Assembly (NCBI GenBank): GCA_013824685.1
Contig: PNOG01000020.1
Location: 1-64,000, forward strand
Origin: Coprothermobacter sp.
GTDB lineage: Bacteria > Caldisericota > Caldisericia > Cryosericales > Cryosericaceae
Direction of reading: 5' to 3'
Length of the DNA stretch: 64,000 bases
Both the position numbers and the translations under genes were made by a program. Numbering within the stretch: the first letter of the stretch is position 1; every line of letters starts with the position of its first letter. The notes beneath the pieces are model-generated. The model ran no database searches, was not told the DNA's origin, and saw nothing but the letters and a program-made list of their open reading frames with translations. This document shows, piece after piece, positions 34,824 through 42,723 of this stretch.

Positions 34824-35818
34824 ATTCAGGCGCGGTTGCGGCTCCGGGGCAGGACACGGCAACAAGTCCGGAGGTGGTCGCTGAGCTGAACGGGGCATAT
34901 CTCCGGTTGTCGGATGCGGAGTTCCGGGCCCGGATCCGGACGGCATATCGCCGCATGGCGGCCTGTGATCTTTGTCCCAGGCGGTGCGGGGCCCACCGGC
35001 TTGCTGGAGACGCTGGTACCTGCGGCGCGGCTCTCAAGGCCAACGTCTTCGTCTGGAATCTGCATCGTGGCGAGGAACCTCCCGTCAGCGGGACACGAGG
35101 ATCAGGAGCGGTCTTCCTCAGCGGCTGCAACTTGAATTGCTGCTATTGCCAGAACTATCCACTGAGCCAACTGCACCATGGAACGCAGATGCCGGTTGGG
35201 CAGCTCGCAGCGGCGCTCGTCGAGCTCCAGACAAAGGGAGCTCACAATATCAACTTCGTCACACCCTCTCACCAGGTACCGCAGTTACTGGCTGCAGTAT
35301 TTGCCGCGCGGCAGCAGGGGCTGCACATTCCCATCGTGTACAACACGAGCAGCTACGACGAGCTGTCGACGCTGGCTCTCCTGGATGGAATTGTGGACAT
35401 CTACCTGGGCGACCTTCGATACACGGACGAAGACGTCGCCATGCAACTTTCGGGAGTCCCCGATTACGTTCAGGTCGCTGAACGTGCTCTCATCGAGATG
35501 CATCGCCAGGTTGGAGACATCAGCATAGACGAGCAGGGCAGATATGTTCCACGAGGACTCATCGTGCGTTACCTCATTCTTCCGCGCCATACCGGCATGG
35601 CTGGAGAGGTCTTTGGCTTCGTTTCCCGCCGGCTCTCACTTCAGACATACGTGAGTGTCATGACCCAGTACTTTCCTGCCTACAAAGCGTTCGACCGTGC
35701 ACTGGGCATCTCGCGGAAACTCACTGATGCAGAGTGCGACCGGGTCATGCGAACCTGGTCCCGATCAGGGCTGGTCCATGGATGGGTGCAGGATATGGGC
35801 GACGACGGGGGAGCCTGA
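34796..35818 (+). CDS. radical SAM protein, PflA-related (COG1313-like)
   Basis: The 340-residue protein has the radical SAM cluster motif in GCNLNCCYCQN (C-x3-C-x2-C, near residues 111-118), preceded by a second cysteine set CDLCPRRCG...GTCG (57-77). This N-terminal Cys-rich segment followed by the SAM core is the layout of the PflX/COG1313 'pyruvate formate-lyase activase-like' family, whose substrates are mostly unknown. Later motifs HNINFVTPSHQVPQL and YNTSSYD are family-typical. It overlaps trmFO by 28 bp and is not next to any obvious glycyl radical enzyme. Confidence 0.85.
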   Translation: MDHRQDTPLDSGAVAAPGQDTATSPEVVAELNGAYLRLSDAEFRARIRTAYRRMAACDLCPRRCGAHRLAGDAGTCGAALKANVFVWNLHRGEEPPVSGTRGSGAVFLSGCNLNCCYCQNYPLSQLHHGTQMPVGQLAAALVELQTKGAHNINFVTPSHQVPQLLAAVFAARQQGLHIPIVYNTSSYDELSTLALLDGIVDIYLGDLRYTDEDVAMQLSGVPDYVQVAERALIEMHRQVGDISIDEQGRYVPRGLIVRYLILPRHTGMAGEVFGFVSRRLSLQTYVSVMTQYFPAYKAFDRALGISRKLTDAECDRVMRTWSRSGLVHGWVQDMGDDGGA

Positions 35819-35883
35819 GCAAGCGAAGAGAAGGAAGAGCGCAAGCCCCGGCATCTCGGCATCACTTGTGCATGAGCGGCAGA

Positions 35884-36453
35884 TCAGATCTTGCTGACAA
35901 CCTCGCGAGTGATTCCCTTGAGACACTCCATGACAGACACTCCACTGCTGGCCATGCCAAGGTAGACAGCCTTCCCTTTGAGCTGCAGGTCATCGACAAG
36001 CTCACTGACCGGCATGATGGCCGGTGTGTCCCGTTTGTTCAGCTGATAGATGATGGGCGTATCCGGCAACTCGTAGTCTTCGAGATTCTTGAACATATCC
36101 GCAAGGTTCTTGATGTTGTCCTCTCGCCGGTCGCGATTCGAGTCTGCGACGAAGACGATGCCGTCGACAGATTTGAGCACGGACTTGCGCGTCAGCTTGT
36201 ACAGTTCCTGGCCCGGTACGGTATAGAGGCTGAGGCGGATCTTGAAGCCCTTGATGGTTCCCAGTTCCACCGGCAGGAAGTCGAAGAAAAGCGTCCTCTC
36301 TGTCTCGGTCGCGATCGAGGTGAACTGACCCTTCACCTTTTCCGGGATCGTCCGGAAGATCCAGCTGAGGTTCGTCGTCTTGCCGCTCATTGCCGGGCCA
36401 TAGTAGACGACCTTGAACGTGATCTCAGACTTGGAGAAGTCGATCAGAGACAT
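35884..36453 (-). CDS. mglA: MglA-like small Ras-type GTPase
   Basis: MglA GTPases set cell polarity and control gliding or type IV pilus motility. The 189-residue protein has the P-loop GPAMSGKTTN at 19-28, the switch region TLFFDFLPVELG, TVPGQE (the MglA variant of DxxGQ), and NKRD near 138. Its likely GTPase-activating partner, a roadblock protein, lies 21 bp upstream in the same transcript, with a PATAN-domain gene before that. No motility machinery is in the window. Confidence 0.9.
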   Translation of the reverse strand: MSLIDFSKSEITFKVVYYGPAMSGKTTNLSWIFRTIPEKVKGQFTSIATETERTLFFDFLPVELGTIKGFKIRLSLYTVPGQELYKLTRKSVLKSVDGIVFVADSNRDRREDNIKNLADMFKNLEDYELPDTPIIYQLNKRDTPAIMPVSELVDDLQLKGKAVYLGMASSGVSVMECLKGITREVVSKI

Positions 36454-36474
36454 GTGATGGCTCGGATCAATGCG

Positions 36475-36954
36475 CTAGAAGAGGTTGTCGATCTCATCCT
36501 GCAGTCCCTTCTTCAAGTCCTGGGAAGGCTCTTGACGTGGGCCTGCGGCCATCTTCTCGAAGACCGGCTTGATCGAACCCGAGATCTTCTTGGCCCAGAA
36601 CCTGATGGCGCCGATGGGTGCCTTGTTGTCGAATATGACGGCAAGCAGGATCAGGGGGTCTACGAGCGAAATATGGATGTTGGTCTCTTTGCCCTGGTGA
36701 AACGTCAGGGTGAATTCATATTCTCCGAGGAGTTTCGCCAATTCATTCGTGGCCGAGAAGACACCGGCTGCCAAGGCGGATACAGCGACTGCCGACTCTC
36801 GCGTCACGGCACCACTCTTCGCAAGGAGCTCGCCGCTCTTGTTGAGGAGGATAATGTCCTTCGCCTGAGAATCGACGAGGTACTGTGAGAACAGGTCGTC
36901 GATGGTTTCGATATCTTCCTTCGTAATTACCAGTGAAGACAGTTGACCTTCCAT
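36475..36954 (-). CDS. roadblock/LC7 domain protein, MglB-like
   Basis: The 159-residue protein carries a roadblock fold (IILLNKSGELLAKSG; ALAAGVFSATNELAKLLGE; FHQGKETNIHISLVDPLILLAVIFD) in its first 120 residues. Roadblock proteins such as MglB act as GTPase-activating partners of MglA, encoded immediately downstream. The C-terminal 35 residues are a polar, probably disordered tail. It starts directly at the end of the DUF4388 gene. Confidence 0.85.
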   Translation of the reverse strand: MEGQLSSLVITKEDIETIDDLFSQYLVDSQAKDIILLNKSGELLAKSGAVTRESAVAVSALAAGVFSATNELAKLLGEYEFTLTFHQGKETNIHISLVDPLILLAVIFDNKAPIGAIRFWAKKISGSIKPVFEKMAAGPRQEPSQDLKKGLQDEIDNLF

Positions 36955-37497
36955 CTATGCCTCCGATTTCGACAACGTAACCATCTTCTTGTCCGCAAGA
37001 CCGTTCAGAGCTGTCCATGCGCGGAAAAACCCAAACTCAGCTTCCTTCAGAATCCTATCGGACGACTGCGGCTCGCCAGCCTTCTGCAGGAGGAGAAACT
37101 CATCGGCGGTCAGCGTAACGGCTGCGTCGGAGTCATTCTCGGTCAGGCTTACCTGCAGCTCCGACGGTTCCGTATGGATTCCTGCACGTGCGTATTCGTC
37201 AGCAAGTTCCGTTGCCTCTATGAGGAGGCTCGTGTTGCTCTGGGTGATCCTTCGAGGCGGCATGATGACGTTAGATACAAAATTGAACGTACCGTCATGT
37301 TCGAGAAAGGCATCGAAGAAGGCGGGTAGCCCGCTGCTGTATGGTGATTGCGCATGGATGACCTTGCCCTTCTGGAAGAAGATGGCAAAGCTGCCAAGAT
37401 GCCCTTCTATGTCCAACTTTCCAGTTCTTTGAGCGTTGTCCAGGGTCTGAATAAGCTGGACAAGCGGAAAGCTCTGCAAGTCACCGCGCAATTCCAT
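36955..37497 (-). CDS. DUF4388 (PATAN) domain protein
   Basis: The 180-residue protein begins MELRGDLQSFPLVQLIQTLD, followed by RTGKLDIEG, FAIFFQKGKVIHAQ and DGTFNFV, the signature of the DUF4388/PATAN domain. Such domains occur in response regulators and signalling proteins of motile bacteria and often sit with roadblock/MglA genes. No receiver or output domain is fused here. GGAG precedes the ATG at 37497 by 6 bases. First gene of the PATAN-roadblock-MglA operon. Confidence 0.82.
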   Translation of the reverse strand: MELRGDLQSFPLVQLIQTLDNAQRTGKLDIEGHLGSFAIFFQKGKVIHAQSPYSSGLPAFFDAFLEHDGTFNFVSNVIMPPRRITQSNTSLLIEATELADEYARAGIHTEPSELQVSLTENDSDAAVTLTADEFLLLQKAGEPQSSDRILKEAEFGFFRAWTALNGLADKKMVTLSKSEA

Positions 37498-37524
37498 AGG
37501 ACTCCTCCATTTCTCTAACTTAGC

Positions 37525-37552
37525 ATGCTATTTGATTTCGGTCCAATTTCAA
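37525..37552 (-). promoter_or_regulatory. promoter of the DUF4388-roadblock-mglA operon
   Basis: Minus strand TTGAAA (37552-37547), 16-bp spacer, TAGCAT (37530-37525). It overlaps the divergent promoter of the aminopeptidase gene, so the two may compete. Confidence 0.5.
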
Positions 37553-37560
37553 GGTATGCT
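37532..37560 (+). promoter_or_regulatory. promoter of the M18 aminopeptidase gene
   Basis: TTGATT (37532-37537), 17-bp spacer, TATGCT (37555-37560), 31 bp before the ATG at 37592; GGAGG lies at 37579-37583. Confidence 0.55.
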
Positions 37561-37591
37561 GACCTTCTCACACACTCGGAGGTGAACAGCG

Positions 37592-38980
37592 ATGAAGTCC
37601 AAAGACATCGGATTGAACAAGACGTCCGCCTGGAGCAGCATCGATCGCAAGGCGGCCGACAAGCTGGCTGCGGAGTATATGTCGCTTATCAAGGATGCCA
37701 AGACGGAACGCGAGTTCGTCGAGGCAGCGACGGCCATTGCCCAGGCCAGCGGCTACAGAACTGCCGACGCTCTCTCTGCAGAACCATTGCCCAAGGGTGG
37801 GAAACTGGTTTTTGTCAACCGGGGCAAGAATGCCCTGATCGTGAGGCTTGGCAAGCGTCCTCTTGGAGAGGGTGTCAACATTGTGGCTGCGCACGTCGAC
37901 GCTCCGCGCATCGACGTCAAGCAGAACCCGCTGTTCGAAAGCACTGGGCTGAGCCTCTTCCAGACCCACTACTATGGTGGAATCAAGAAGTACCAGTGGG
38001 TAACGATCCCCCTTGCCTTGCACGGAGTGATCTATGACAAGGCAGGGAAGAAGCTTCAGTTGCGCATCGGTGAGGAAGATACTGATCCTGTGTTTAACAT
38101 TTCCGATATCCTTCCGCATCTGGGGCAGGCTCAGGGAGAGAAGAAGCTGAGCGAAGGTGTTTCGGGCGAAGCGCTCGATGCCATCGTTGGCCACGTTCCC
38201 GCTGATAGCAAGGACGATAAGACGCCCATCCGTACGAATGTCCTGAAGATACTCGCCGAGCAGCTCAACGTCGAAGAGCGAGCCTTCGCGGCTTCCGAAC
38301 TGGAGCTCGTGCCGGCGATGAAGCCGCGGGAAGTCGGTTTTGACCGGGGACTCATCCTCGCCTACGGACATGACGACAGGATCTGCGGGTACACGGCCTT
38401 GCGCGGCCTGATGGACCAGAAGAAGGAGCCTGAGCGCACACAGGTCGTGTTCCTCGCTGACAAGGAAGAGATTGGCAGTGACGGCGACACCGGTATGCAG
38501 AGCGAGTTCCTTGAGCTGGTCATTGAGCGGCTCATCCTGGAAACCGGAGAGAAGACCACGGCCAGACAGGTCTTCTGGAGCTCCATGGCCCTCAGCGCCG
38601 ACGTCGATGCCGGTATGGACCCCAACTACCTGGATGTGTTCGAACCGACGAACGCTGCCACAATTGGCAACGGCATTGTGATTACGAAGTTTACCGGCTC
38701 TCGGGGCAAGTCCTCAGCCCATGACGCTTCGGCCGAGACTCTTCACAAAGTGCTCGGATTGCTGGACGAGGCCAACGTCCCATGGCAGGTGGCTGAGATG
38801 GGCAAGGTAGACGTCGGCGGAGGTGGCACAGTAGCCAAGTTCCTGTCGAAGCGTGGTATCGAAACGCTCGACGCCGGCCCTGCGCTTCTGTCGATGCATG
38901 CCCCACAGGAACTGGCCAGCAAGGCGGATCTGTATGCCTGCTATCTCGCTTACAAGACGTTCCTGGAGAAGGCCCGCTAG
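37592..38980 (+). CDS. apeA: M18 family aminopeptidase
   Basis: Metalloaminopeptidase of the aspartyl-aminopeptidase family, a cytoplasmic dodecamer in relatives. The 462-residue protein has IVAAHVDAPRIDVK (first zinc His/Asp) near 93, a catalytic DKEEIGSDGDTGMQSEF near 289, DVDAGMDPNY near 330 and the C-terminal MHAPQELASKADLYAC with the last zinc His. It is monocistronic behind its own promoter and a GGAGGTGAACAGCG leader; a hairpin follows before rpsF. Confidence 0.92.
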   Translation: MKSKDIGLNKTSAWSSIDRKAADKLAAEYMSLIKDAKTEREFVEAATAIAQASGYRTADALSAEPLPKGGKLVFVNRGKNALIVRLGKRPLGEGVNIVAAHVDAPRIDVKQNPLFESTGLSLFQTHYYGGIKKYQWVTIPLALHGVIYDKAGKKLQLRIGEEDTDPVFNISDILPHLGQAQGEKKLSEGVSGEALDAIVGHVPADSKDDKTPIRTNVLKILAEQLNVEERAFAASELELVPAMKPREVGFDRGLILAYGHDDRICGYTALRGLMDQKKEPERTQVVFLADKEEIGSDGDTGMQSEFLELVIERLILETGEKTTARQVFWSSMALSADVDAGMDPNYLDVFEPTNAATIGNGIVITKFTGSRGKSSAHDASAETLHKVLGLLDEANVPWQVAEMGKVDVGGGGTVAKFLSKRGIETLDAGPALLSMHAPQELASKADLYACYLAYKTFLEKAR

Positions 38981-38998
38981 CTCGTCGCATATCAGAGT

Positions 38999-39041
38999 GA
39001 TGCAGCCGGATGCTCCCGTGAAGGGTCCTTCCGGTTGCATC
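38999..39041 (+). terminator. hairpin after the aminopeptidase gene, terminator-like
   Basis: GATGCAGCCGGA (38999-39010) pairs with TCCGGTTGCATC (39030-39041) over 12 bp with one G-U. There is no T-run, so termination efficiency is uncertain. The 3' arm overlaps the -35 box of the rpsF promoter. Confidence 0.5.
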
Positions 39042-39062
39042 GCTGCAGCTCCTGCATATACT
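39035..39062 (+). promoter_or_regulatory. promoter of the rpsF-ssb-rpsR-rplI operon
   Basis: TTGCAT (39035-39040), 16-bp spacer, TATACT (39057-39062). A leader of about 50 nt follows, containing the stem-loop GCCGTC/GACGGC (39076-39092) next to a CCG; S6-S18 leaders carry a similar hairpin, but the match here is only suggestive. Confidence 0.65.
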
Positions 39063-39120
39063 ATTGTCGCTCTCTGCCGTCGTGAAGACGGCCGAAATCT
39101 AAGTCCAAAGGGAGGAACTG

Positions 39121-39600
39121 TTGAGAGAGTTTGAATTGATGTTTATTGTGGACGGGACAATGCCGGAGGAAGAAGCTACGGCTGTCGCCACTACCGTTCA
39201 GTCCTTCATCTCATCGAAGGGCACGATTCTGAAGGCAGACCCATGGGGCCGTCGTCGCATGGCGTATCCGATCAACAAGAAACAGGATGGCTACTACTGG
39301 GTGATCGCATTTGAGTGCGAACCTGGCGAGGTTGATGCTCTCAAGCAGCAGCTGAGAGTGAACGAAAACATCGTCCGGTGGATGGTTACGCGACCCGAGC
39401 ACAAGAAGACTGTCGTTCCAGTTGAGACAGTTGTGCCTCAGGAAGCTACCCCTGAACCTGAACCCGTTCCAGTAGCTGCGCCGGTACCTGAACCCGTTCC
39501 AGTAGCTGCGCCGGTACCTGAACCTGCTCCTGCCTCTGCACCTGAACCTGCTCCTGCTCCTGCCTCTGCACCTGAACCTGCTCCTGCACCTGAGGCGTAG
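39121..39600 (+). CDS. rpsF: 30S ribosomal protein S6 with long Pro-Ala-Glu tail
   Basis: S6 binds 16S rRNA together with S18. The start is TTG at 39121, four bases after GGGAGGAA; the text MREFELMFIVDGTMPEEE matches the S6 N-terminus. The first 98 residues are a normal S6 domain (WGRRRMAYPINKKQDGYYW). The last 60 residues are a low-complexity run of Pro, Ala, Glu and Val encoded by tandem DNA repeats, far longer than the usual S6 tail. Followed by ssb after 2 bp. Confidence 0.95.
   Translation: MREFELMFIVDGTMPEEEATAVATTVQSFISSKGTILKADPWGRRRMAYPINKKQDGYYWVIAFECEPGEVDALKQQLRVNENIVRWMVTRPEHKKTVVPVETVVPQEATPEPEPVPVAAPVPEPVPVAAPVPEPAPASAPEPAPAPASAPEPAPAPEA
39457..39597 (+). repeat. tandem repeats encoding the S6 tail
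   Basis: Two perfect adjacent copies of a 30-bp unit (39457-39486 and 39487-39516, coding PEPVPVAAPV) are followed by degenerate 24-30-bp units starting CCTGAACCTGCTCCTG (39517, 39541, 39571). All units are multiples of three, so unit gain or loss keeps the frame. Confidence 0.9.
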
Positions 39601-39602
39601 GG

Positions 39603-40076
39603 ATGAACGACCTCAACCAGGTTGTCCTCACAGGCAGGATTACCAGGGATCCGGACATCCGGTACACGCCGTCGGGCAAGAAGACGGCTCGTGTTTCAAT
39701 TGTTGTGAACCGGAGCTGGAACGCGTCCAAAGACCCGTCTGTCCGTGACTGGAAGGAAGAAGCCTTCTTCGTTGACGTCAACGCATGGACCTTCGTCGCC
39801 GACAAGATCGAGAAGTCAGCTGAGAAGGGCCTGCGCGTTCTCGTGACAGGACGCCTGTCCATTAGAGACTACACCGCCAACGATGGAACCAAGAAGCGTG
39901 CCACCGAGATCGTGGCCACGACATTCGAGGTCATCGGTGTTCCGCAGAACCGTCAGAGTACTGGTGAGCCCGGTGAAGCCCCCGGCGAAGATGATCTTCT
40001 CAAGGACTTTGAAGTCCCCGAGGGATCGCTGCAGCAGGGCTCCGGCTCTGAAGACCACGACGTGCCATTCAACTGA
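39603..40076 (+). CDS. ssb: single-stranded DNA-binding protein
   Basis: The 157-residue protein has the OB fold of SSB: NQVVLTGRITRDPDIRYTPSGK, then WKEEAFFVDVNAWTFVADKI and GRLSIRDYTANDGTKKRATEIVA split over residues 7-110. The acidic C-terminus ends DHDVPFN rather than the canonical DDDIPF, preserving the aromatic-containing tip that binds partner proteins but adding one Asn. The gene lies between rpsF and rpsR, the conserved position. Confidence 0.96.
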   Translation: MNDLNQVVLTGRITRDPDIRYTPSGKKTARVSIVVNRSWNASKDPSVRDWKEEAFFVDVNAWTFVADKIEKSAEKGLRVLVTGRLSIRDYTANDGTKKRATEIVATTFEVIGVPQNRQSTGEPGEAPGEDDLLKDFEVPEGSLQQGSGSEDHDVPFN

Positions 40077-40095
40077 GATGAAGGAGTAGACTATC

Positions 40096-40365
40096 ATGCC
40101 AAATGCACCATTCAAGAAACCGAGCAAGACCGGCAAGAAGAAGTCGTTTTTCTTTCGCGCGCGTAAGAAGTTCTGCCCATTCTGTGCAGACAAGACTGAT
40201 GATATCGACTACAAGGATGCTTCACGGCTGCGCCGTTTTGTGAGCGACAAGGGCAAGATCCTTCCTCGCCGGGCGACAGGCGTGTGTGCCAAGCACCAGC
40301 GTGCCCTTGCGGGCGCCGTCAAGAGAGCTCGCGTCATGGCTCTCCTGCCATTCGTGAATCGTTAG
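40096..40365 (+). CDS. rpsR: 30S ribosomal protein S18, zinc-binding form
   Basis: An 89-residue S18 with a basic N-terminus ([19 protein letters not shown]), the pair CPFC near residue 27 and CAKHQR near 65, giving a C+ zinc-binding variant. The core [19 protein letters not shown] is typical. AAGGAG lies before the ATG. Partner of S6 on the 30S platform. Confidence 0.95.
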   Translation: MPNAPFKKPSKTGKKKSFFFRARKKFCPFCADKTDDIDYKDASRLRRFVSDKGKILPRRATGVCAKHQRALAGAVKRARVMALLPFVNR

Positions 40366-40378
40366 GTCAACACCAACT

Positions 40379-40834
40379 ATGGACAGGAAGGTAATTCTGC
40401 TCGCCGACGTCAAGGGCGTTGGCCACAAGAATGACGTGGTCAGCGTTTCTGTGGGCTATGCTGCCAATTACCTCCTTCCCCAGCGTCTGGCCGTCGACGC
40501 AACACCCGAGAGAGTTGCCACCCTCAGCAAACACAAGATGGCAGTGTCTCAGGAAAAGGATGTTGTGCTTGCGCGGGCCCAGGACTTGGCGGCGAAACTC
40601 ACAGGTCAGTCGGTTACCGTTCGCGCCAAAGCGACGCCGCAGGGAAGACTGTATGGCGCCATCACTCCGGATGAAATCGCCGCGGCCATTGGCAGTCAAC
40701 TCGGTGTCGCCGTGGAGAAGAGAACCGTGAGCACCGATGAACCCATTAAAGCACTTGGCGTGTATGCGATTGCCCTGAAGTTGAGTCCCCAGGTCACTGC
40801 CCTCGTCTCCGTCACCGTCACGGAAGCTGTCTGA
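40379..40834 (+). CDS. rplI: 50S ribosomal protein L9
   Basis: A 151-residue L9 starting MDRKVILLADVKGVGHKNDV, with the N-terminal RNA-binding domain (VSVGYAANYLLPQRLA), a connecting helix and the C-terminal domain. Spacing of 13 bp from rpsR and 2 bp to dnaB reproduces the common rpsR-rplI-dnaB order. Confidence 0.97.
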   Translation: MDRKVILLADVKGVGHKNDVVSVSVGYAANYLLPQRLAVDATPERVATLSKHKMAVSQEKDVVLARAQDLAAKLTGQSVTVRAKATPQGRLYGAITPDEIAAAIGSQLGVAVEKRTVSTDEPIKALGVYAIALKLSPQVTALVSVTVTEAV

Positions 40835-40836
40835 GG

Positions 40837-42240
40837 ATGCCTGACCGAAGCGATGCCCAGATAAACGAAGCCCGCCCACGAGCTGGGCAGAACGAAACGG
40901 GTTCGAATCCGGGGAACGTTGTCCCGCCGTATGATATGGGAGCCGAGCAGTCGCTGCTCGGTTCCTTCATCGTCTCAAATCTCACCGTCGACGAGGTCAT
41001 GGACTATCTCAAGCCTGACGACTTCTACTTCGATGAGCATGTTGCCATCTGTGACTCCATCTTTCGCCTCCGGGCGTCCAACAGGCCTGTCGACGTGGTC
41101 GTTCTGAGCAACGACATCAAGAGTCATGGCAACCTCGATCGCGTCGGCGGTGTGGCGTACCTCGTCAAGCTGACGGAGCTTGTCCCGACAACCCAGAACG
41201 TCAAGTACTACGCCGAGATCATCAAGGAGTCGTCGGTCAAGCGCAGTATCATCCGTGCGGGGCGAGACATCTACGAGCTGGGGTTTTCTCCCTCCGTCAC
41301 GGCCATGGAGCTCATCGACAGGACAGAGAAGTTCATCTACGAGGCGTCTCAGGGTATGGTACGCGGTGATTTCATGCCGCTGGAACGCATCCTCCCGAAG
41401 ACGTTGCAGTTGCTGGAGGAGCGGTATGATCACAGGGGTTCCATTCGTGGGATTGCCACTGGTATCAAGAATCTGGATCTTCAGATTGGCGGATTCCAGC
41501 CCCAGGAACTGGTCGTCCTCGCCGCGCGGCCAAGCATTGGAAAGACCTCGCTTGCATTGAACATTGCAGCGTACAACGCGGTCCGCCTGAAGAAGCCCGT
41601 GGGCATCTTCAGTCTGGAGATGTCCAGAGAGCAGCTGGCCGAACGCATCATATCGTCAGAAGCGATGATCGAGGCGGACAAGCTTCGGTCAGGCTATCTG
41701 TCGCAGGAGGACTGGCAAGCGCTGACACAGGTCAGCAACAGGCTATCGGAGGCACCCCTGTACATCGACGACGCAGCGGGGCTGACGGCTCTCGAGATAC
41801 GGGCGAAGGCAAAGCGTCTAGCGATCACAGCGAAGGTAGAGCTCCTCATTGTTGACTACCTCCAGCTTGCTGCCTCTGGCGAGAAGGTCGAGAGCCGCGT
41901 CCTTGAAGTGGCGCAGATCACCCGTATGCTCAAGAACCTGGCCCGCGAACTCAATGTGCCGATCCTGGTCGTTTCTCAGCTTTCACGGGACATCGAGAAG
42001 AGAGACCGCAAGAAGCCTCAGTTGTCCGACCTTCGTGAGAGTGGAGCGATCGAGCAGGACGCCGACATTGTCATCTTCCTGTACACCGACGAAGCGATAG
42101 ACACTTCCGAGATGAACACCCGGACGCCCACCAACGCTCTGGTCGCGAAGCACCGCAATGGCAAGCAGGGCAATGTGAAGCTGATGTTCGACAAGAGATA
42201 CACCCGATTCGAGTCTCTCGACACGACTGCAGAGGACTGA
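40837..42240 (+). CDS. dnaB: replicative DNA helicase DnaB
   Basis: Hexameric replication-fork helicase. The 467-residue protein has the N-terminal domain (PPYDMGAEQSLLGSFI near 28), a linker, and a RecA-like C-terminal domain with ARPSIGKTSLALNIA near 228, the Walker B region LLIVDYLQL near 340, and DLRESGAIEQDADIV near 398. No intein is present. The first 25 residues are a charged, non-conserved extension. The tRNA cluster with its own promoter follows. Confidence 0.97.
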   Translation: MPDRSDAQINEARPRAGQNETGSNPGNVVPPYDMGAEQSLLGSFIVSNLTVDEVMDYLKPDDFYFDEHVAICDSIFRLRASNRPVDVVVLSNDIKSHGNLDRVGGVAYLVKLTELVPTTQNVKYYAEIIKESSVKRSIIRAGRDIYELGFSPSVTAMELIDRTEKFIYEASQGMVRGDFMPLERILPKTLQLLEERYDHRGSIRGIATGIKNLDLQIGGFQPQELVVLAARPSIGKTSLALNIAAYNAVRLKKPVGIFSLEMSREQLAERIISSEAMIEADKLRSGYLSQEDWQALTQVSNRLSEAPLYIDDAAGLTALEIRAKAKRLAITAKVELLIVDYLQLAASGEKVESRVLEVAQITRMLKNLARELNVPILVVSQLSRDIEKRDRKKPQLSDLRESGAIEQDADIVIFLYTDEAIDTSEMNTRTPTNALVAKHRNGKQGNVKLMFDKRYTRFESLDTTAED

Positions 42241-42266
42241 GCACAGCTGCTCGACCGTCCCAACTA

Positions 42267-42294
42267 TTGACGAGGAGCCGGTTCTCAGTAGAAT
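42267..42294 (+). promoter_or_regulatory. promoter of the Lys-Glu-Val tRNA cluster
   Basis: TTGACG (42267-42272), 16-bp spacer, TAGAAT (42289-42294), 12 bp before the first tRNA. Confidence 0.75.
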
Positions 42295-42306
42295 AGACTC
42301 GTGCGC

Positions 42307-42382
42307 GGGCCGTTAGCTCAGCTGGCAGAGCATCTGCCTTTTAAGCAGAGGGTCACAGGTCCGAGTCCTGTACGGCTCACCA
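42307..42382 (+). tRNA. tRNA-Lys (anticodon TTT)
   Basis: Acceptor GGGCCGT/ACGGCTC, anticodon stem TCTGC/GCAGA with loop CTTTTAA, T-arm GGTCCGAGTCC, discriminator A, encoded CCA. Confidence 0.95.
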
Positions 42383-42384
42383 AA

Positions 42385-42459
42385 GCCCTCGTAGTCTAAT
42401 GGTCAGGACACGGCCCTTTCAAGGCTGCGATAGGAGTCCGATTCTCCTCGAGGGCACCA
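42385..42459 (+). tRNA. tRNA-Glu (anticodon TTC)
   Basis: Acceptor GCCCTCG/CGAGGGC, anticodon loop CTTTCAA, T-arm AGTCCGATTCT, discriminator A, encoded CCA. Two bases after tRNA-Lys. Confidence 0.94.
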
Positions 42460-42464
42460 GGTAT

Positions 42465-42539
42465 GGGCGGATGGCTCAGCGGTAGAGCACCTCCCTCACA
42501 CGGAGGGGGTCGCAGGTTCGAACCCTGTTCCGCCCACCA
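42465..42539 (+). tRNA. tRNA-Val (anticodon CAC)
   Basis: Acceptor GGGCGGA/TCCGCCC, anticodon stem CCTCC/GGAGG with loop CTCACAC, T-arm GGTTCGAACCC, discriminator A, encoded CCA. It complements the tRNA-Val(GAC) upstream of thrS. Confidence 0.94.
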
Positions 42540-42605
42540 CGTTTCTTGTATCGCATGTGGTGACAGCTTTGCGCGCCCAGTGAGACTGAGACACCGGATG
42601 CTCAC

Positions 42606-42632
42606 TTGACTTTTTGCAGAACAATCTATACT
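42606..42632 (+). promoter_or_regulatory. promoter of the Asp-Gly-Thr tRNA group
   Basis: TTGACT (42606-42611) and TATACT (42627-42632) with a 15-bp spacer, 11 bp before tRNA-Asp. The upstream 66 bp after tRNA-Val(CAC) show no gene. Confidence 0.6.
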
Positions 42633-42643
42633 AAGTGTGGTAC

Positions 42644-42721
42644 GGGGTCGTGGTGTAGCTGGTCCAACACGCTGGCCTGTCACGCCGGAGACCACGGGTT
42701 CAAATCCCGTCGATCCCGCCA
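42644..42721 (+). tRNA. tRNA-Asp (anticodon GTC)
   Basis: Acceptor GGGGTCG/CGATCCC with one G-U, anticodon loop CTGTCAC, T-arm GGTTCAAATCC, discriminator G, encoded CCA. Confidence 0.94.
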
Positions 42722-42723
42722 GA

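Noticed and set aside
35734-36888. A 384-codon plus-strand open frame antisense to mglA and the roadblock gene
   Set aside because: The opposite strand encodes well-conserved MglA and roadblock proteins; this frame is a GC-rich shadow with no recognisable motif.
39457-39597. Short spaced repeats as a CRISPR-like array
   Set aside because: Repeats are directly tandem, in frame with rpsF and encode a Pro-Ala-Glu tail; there are no spacers or cas genes.
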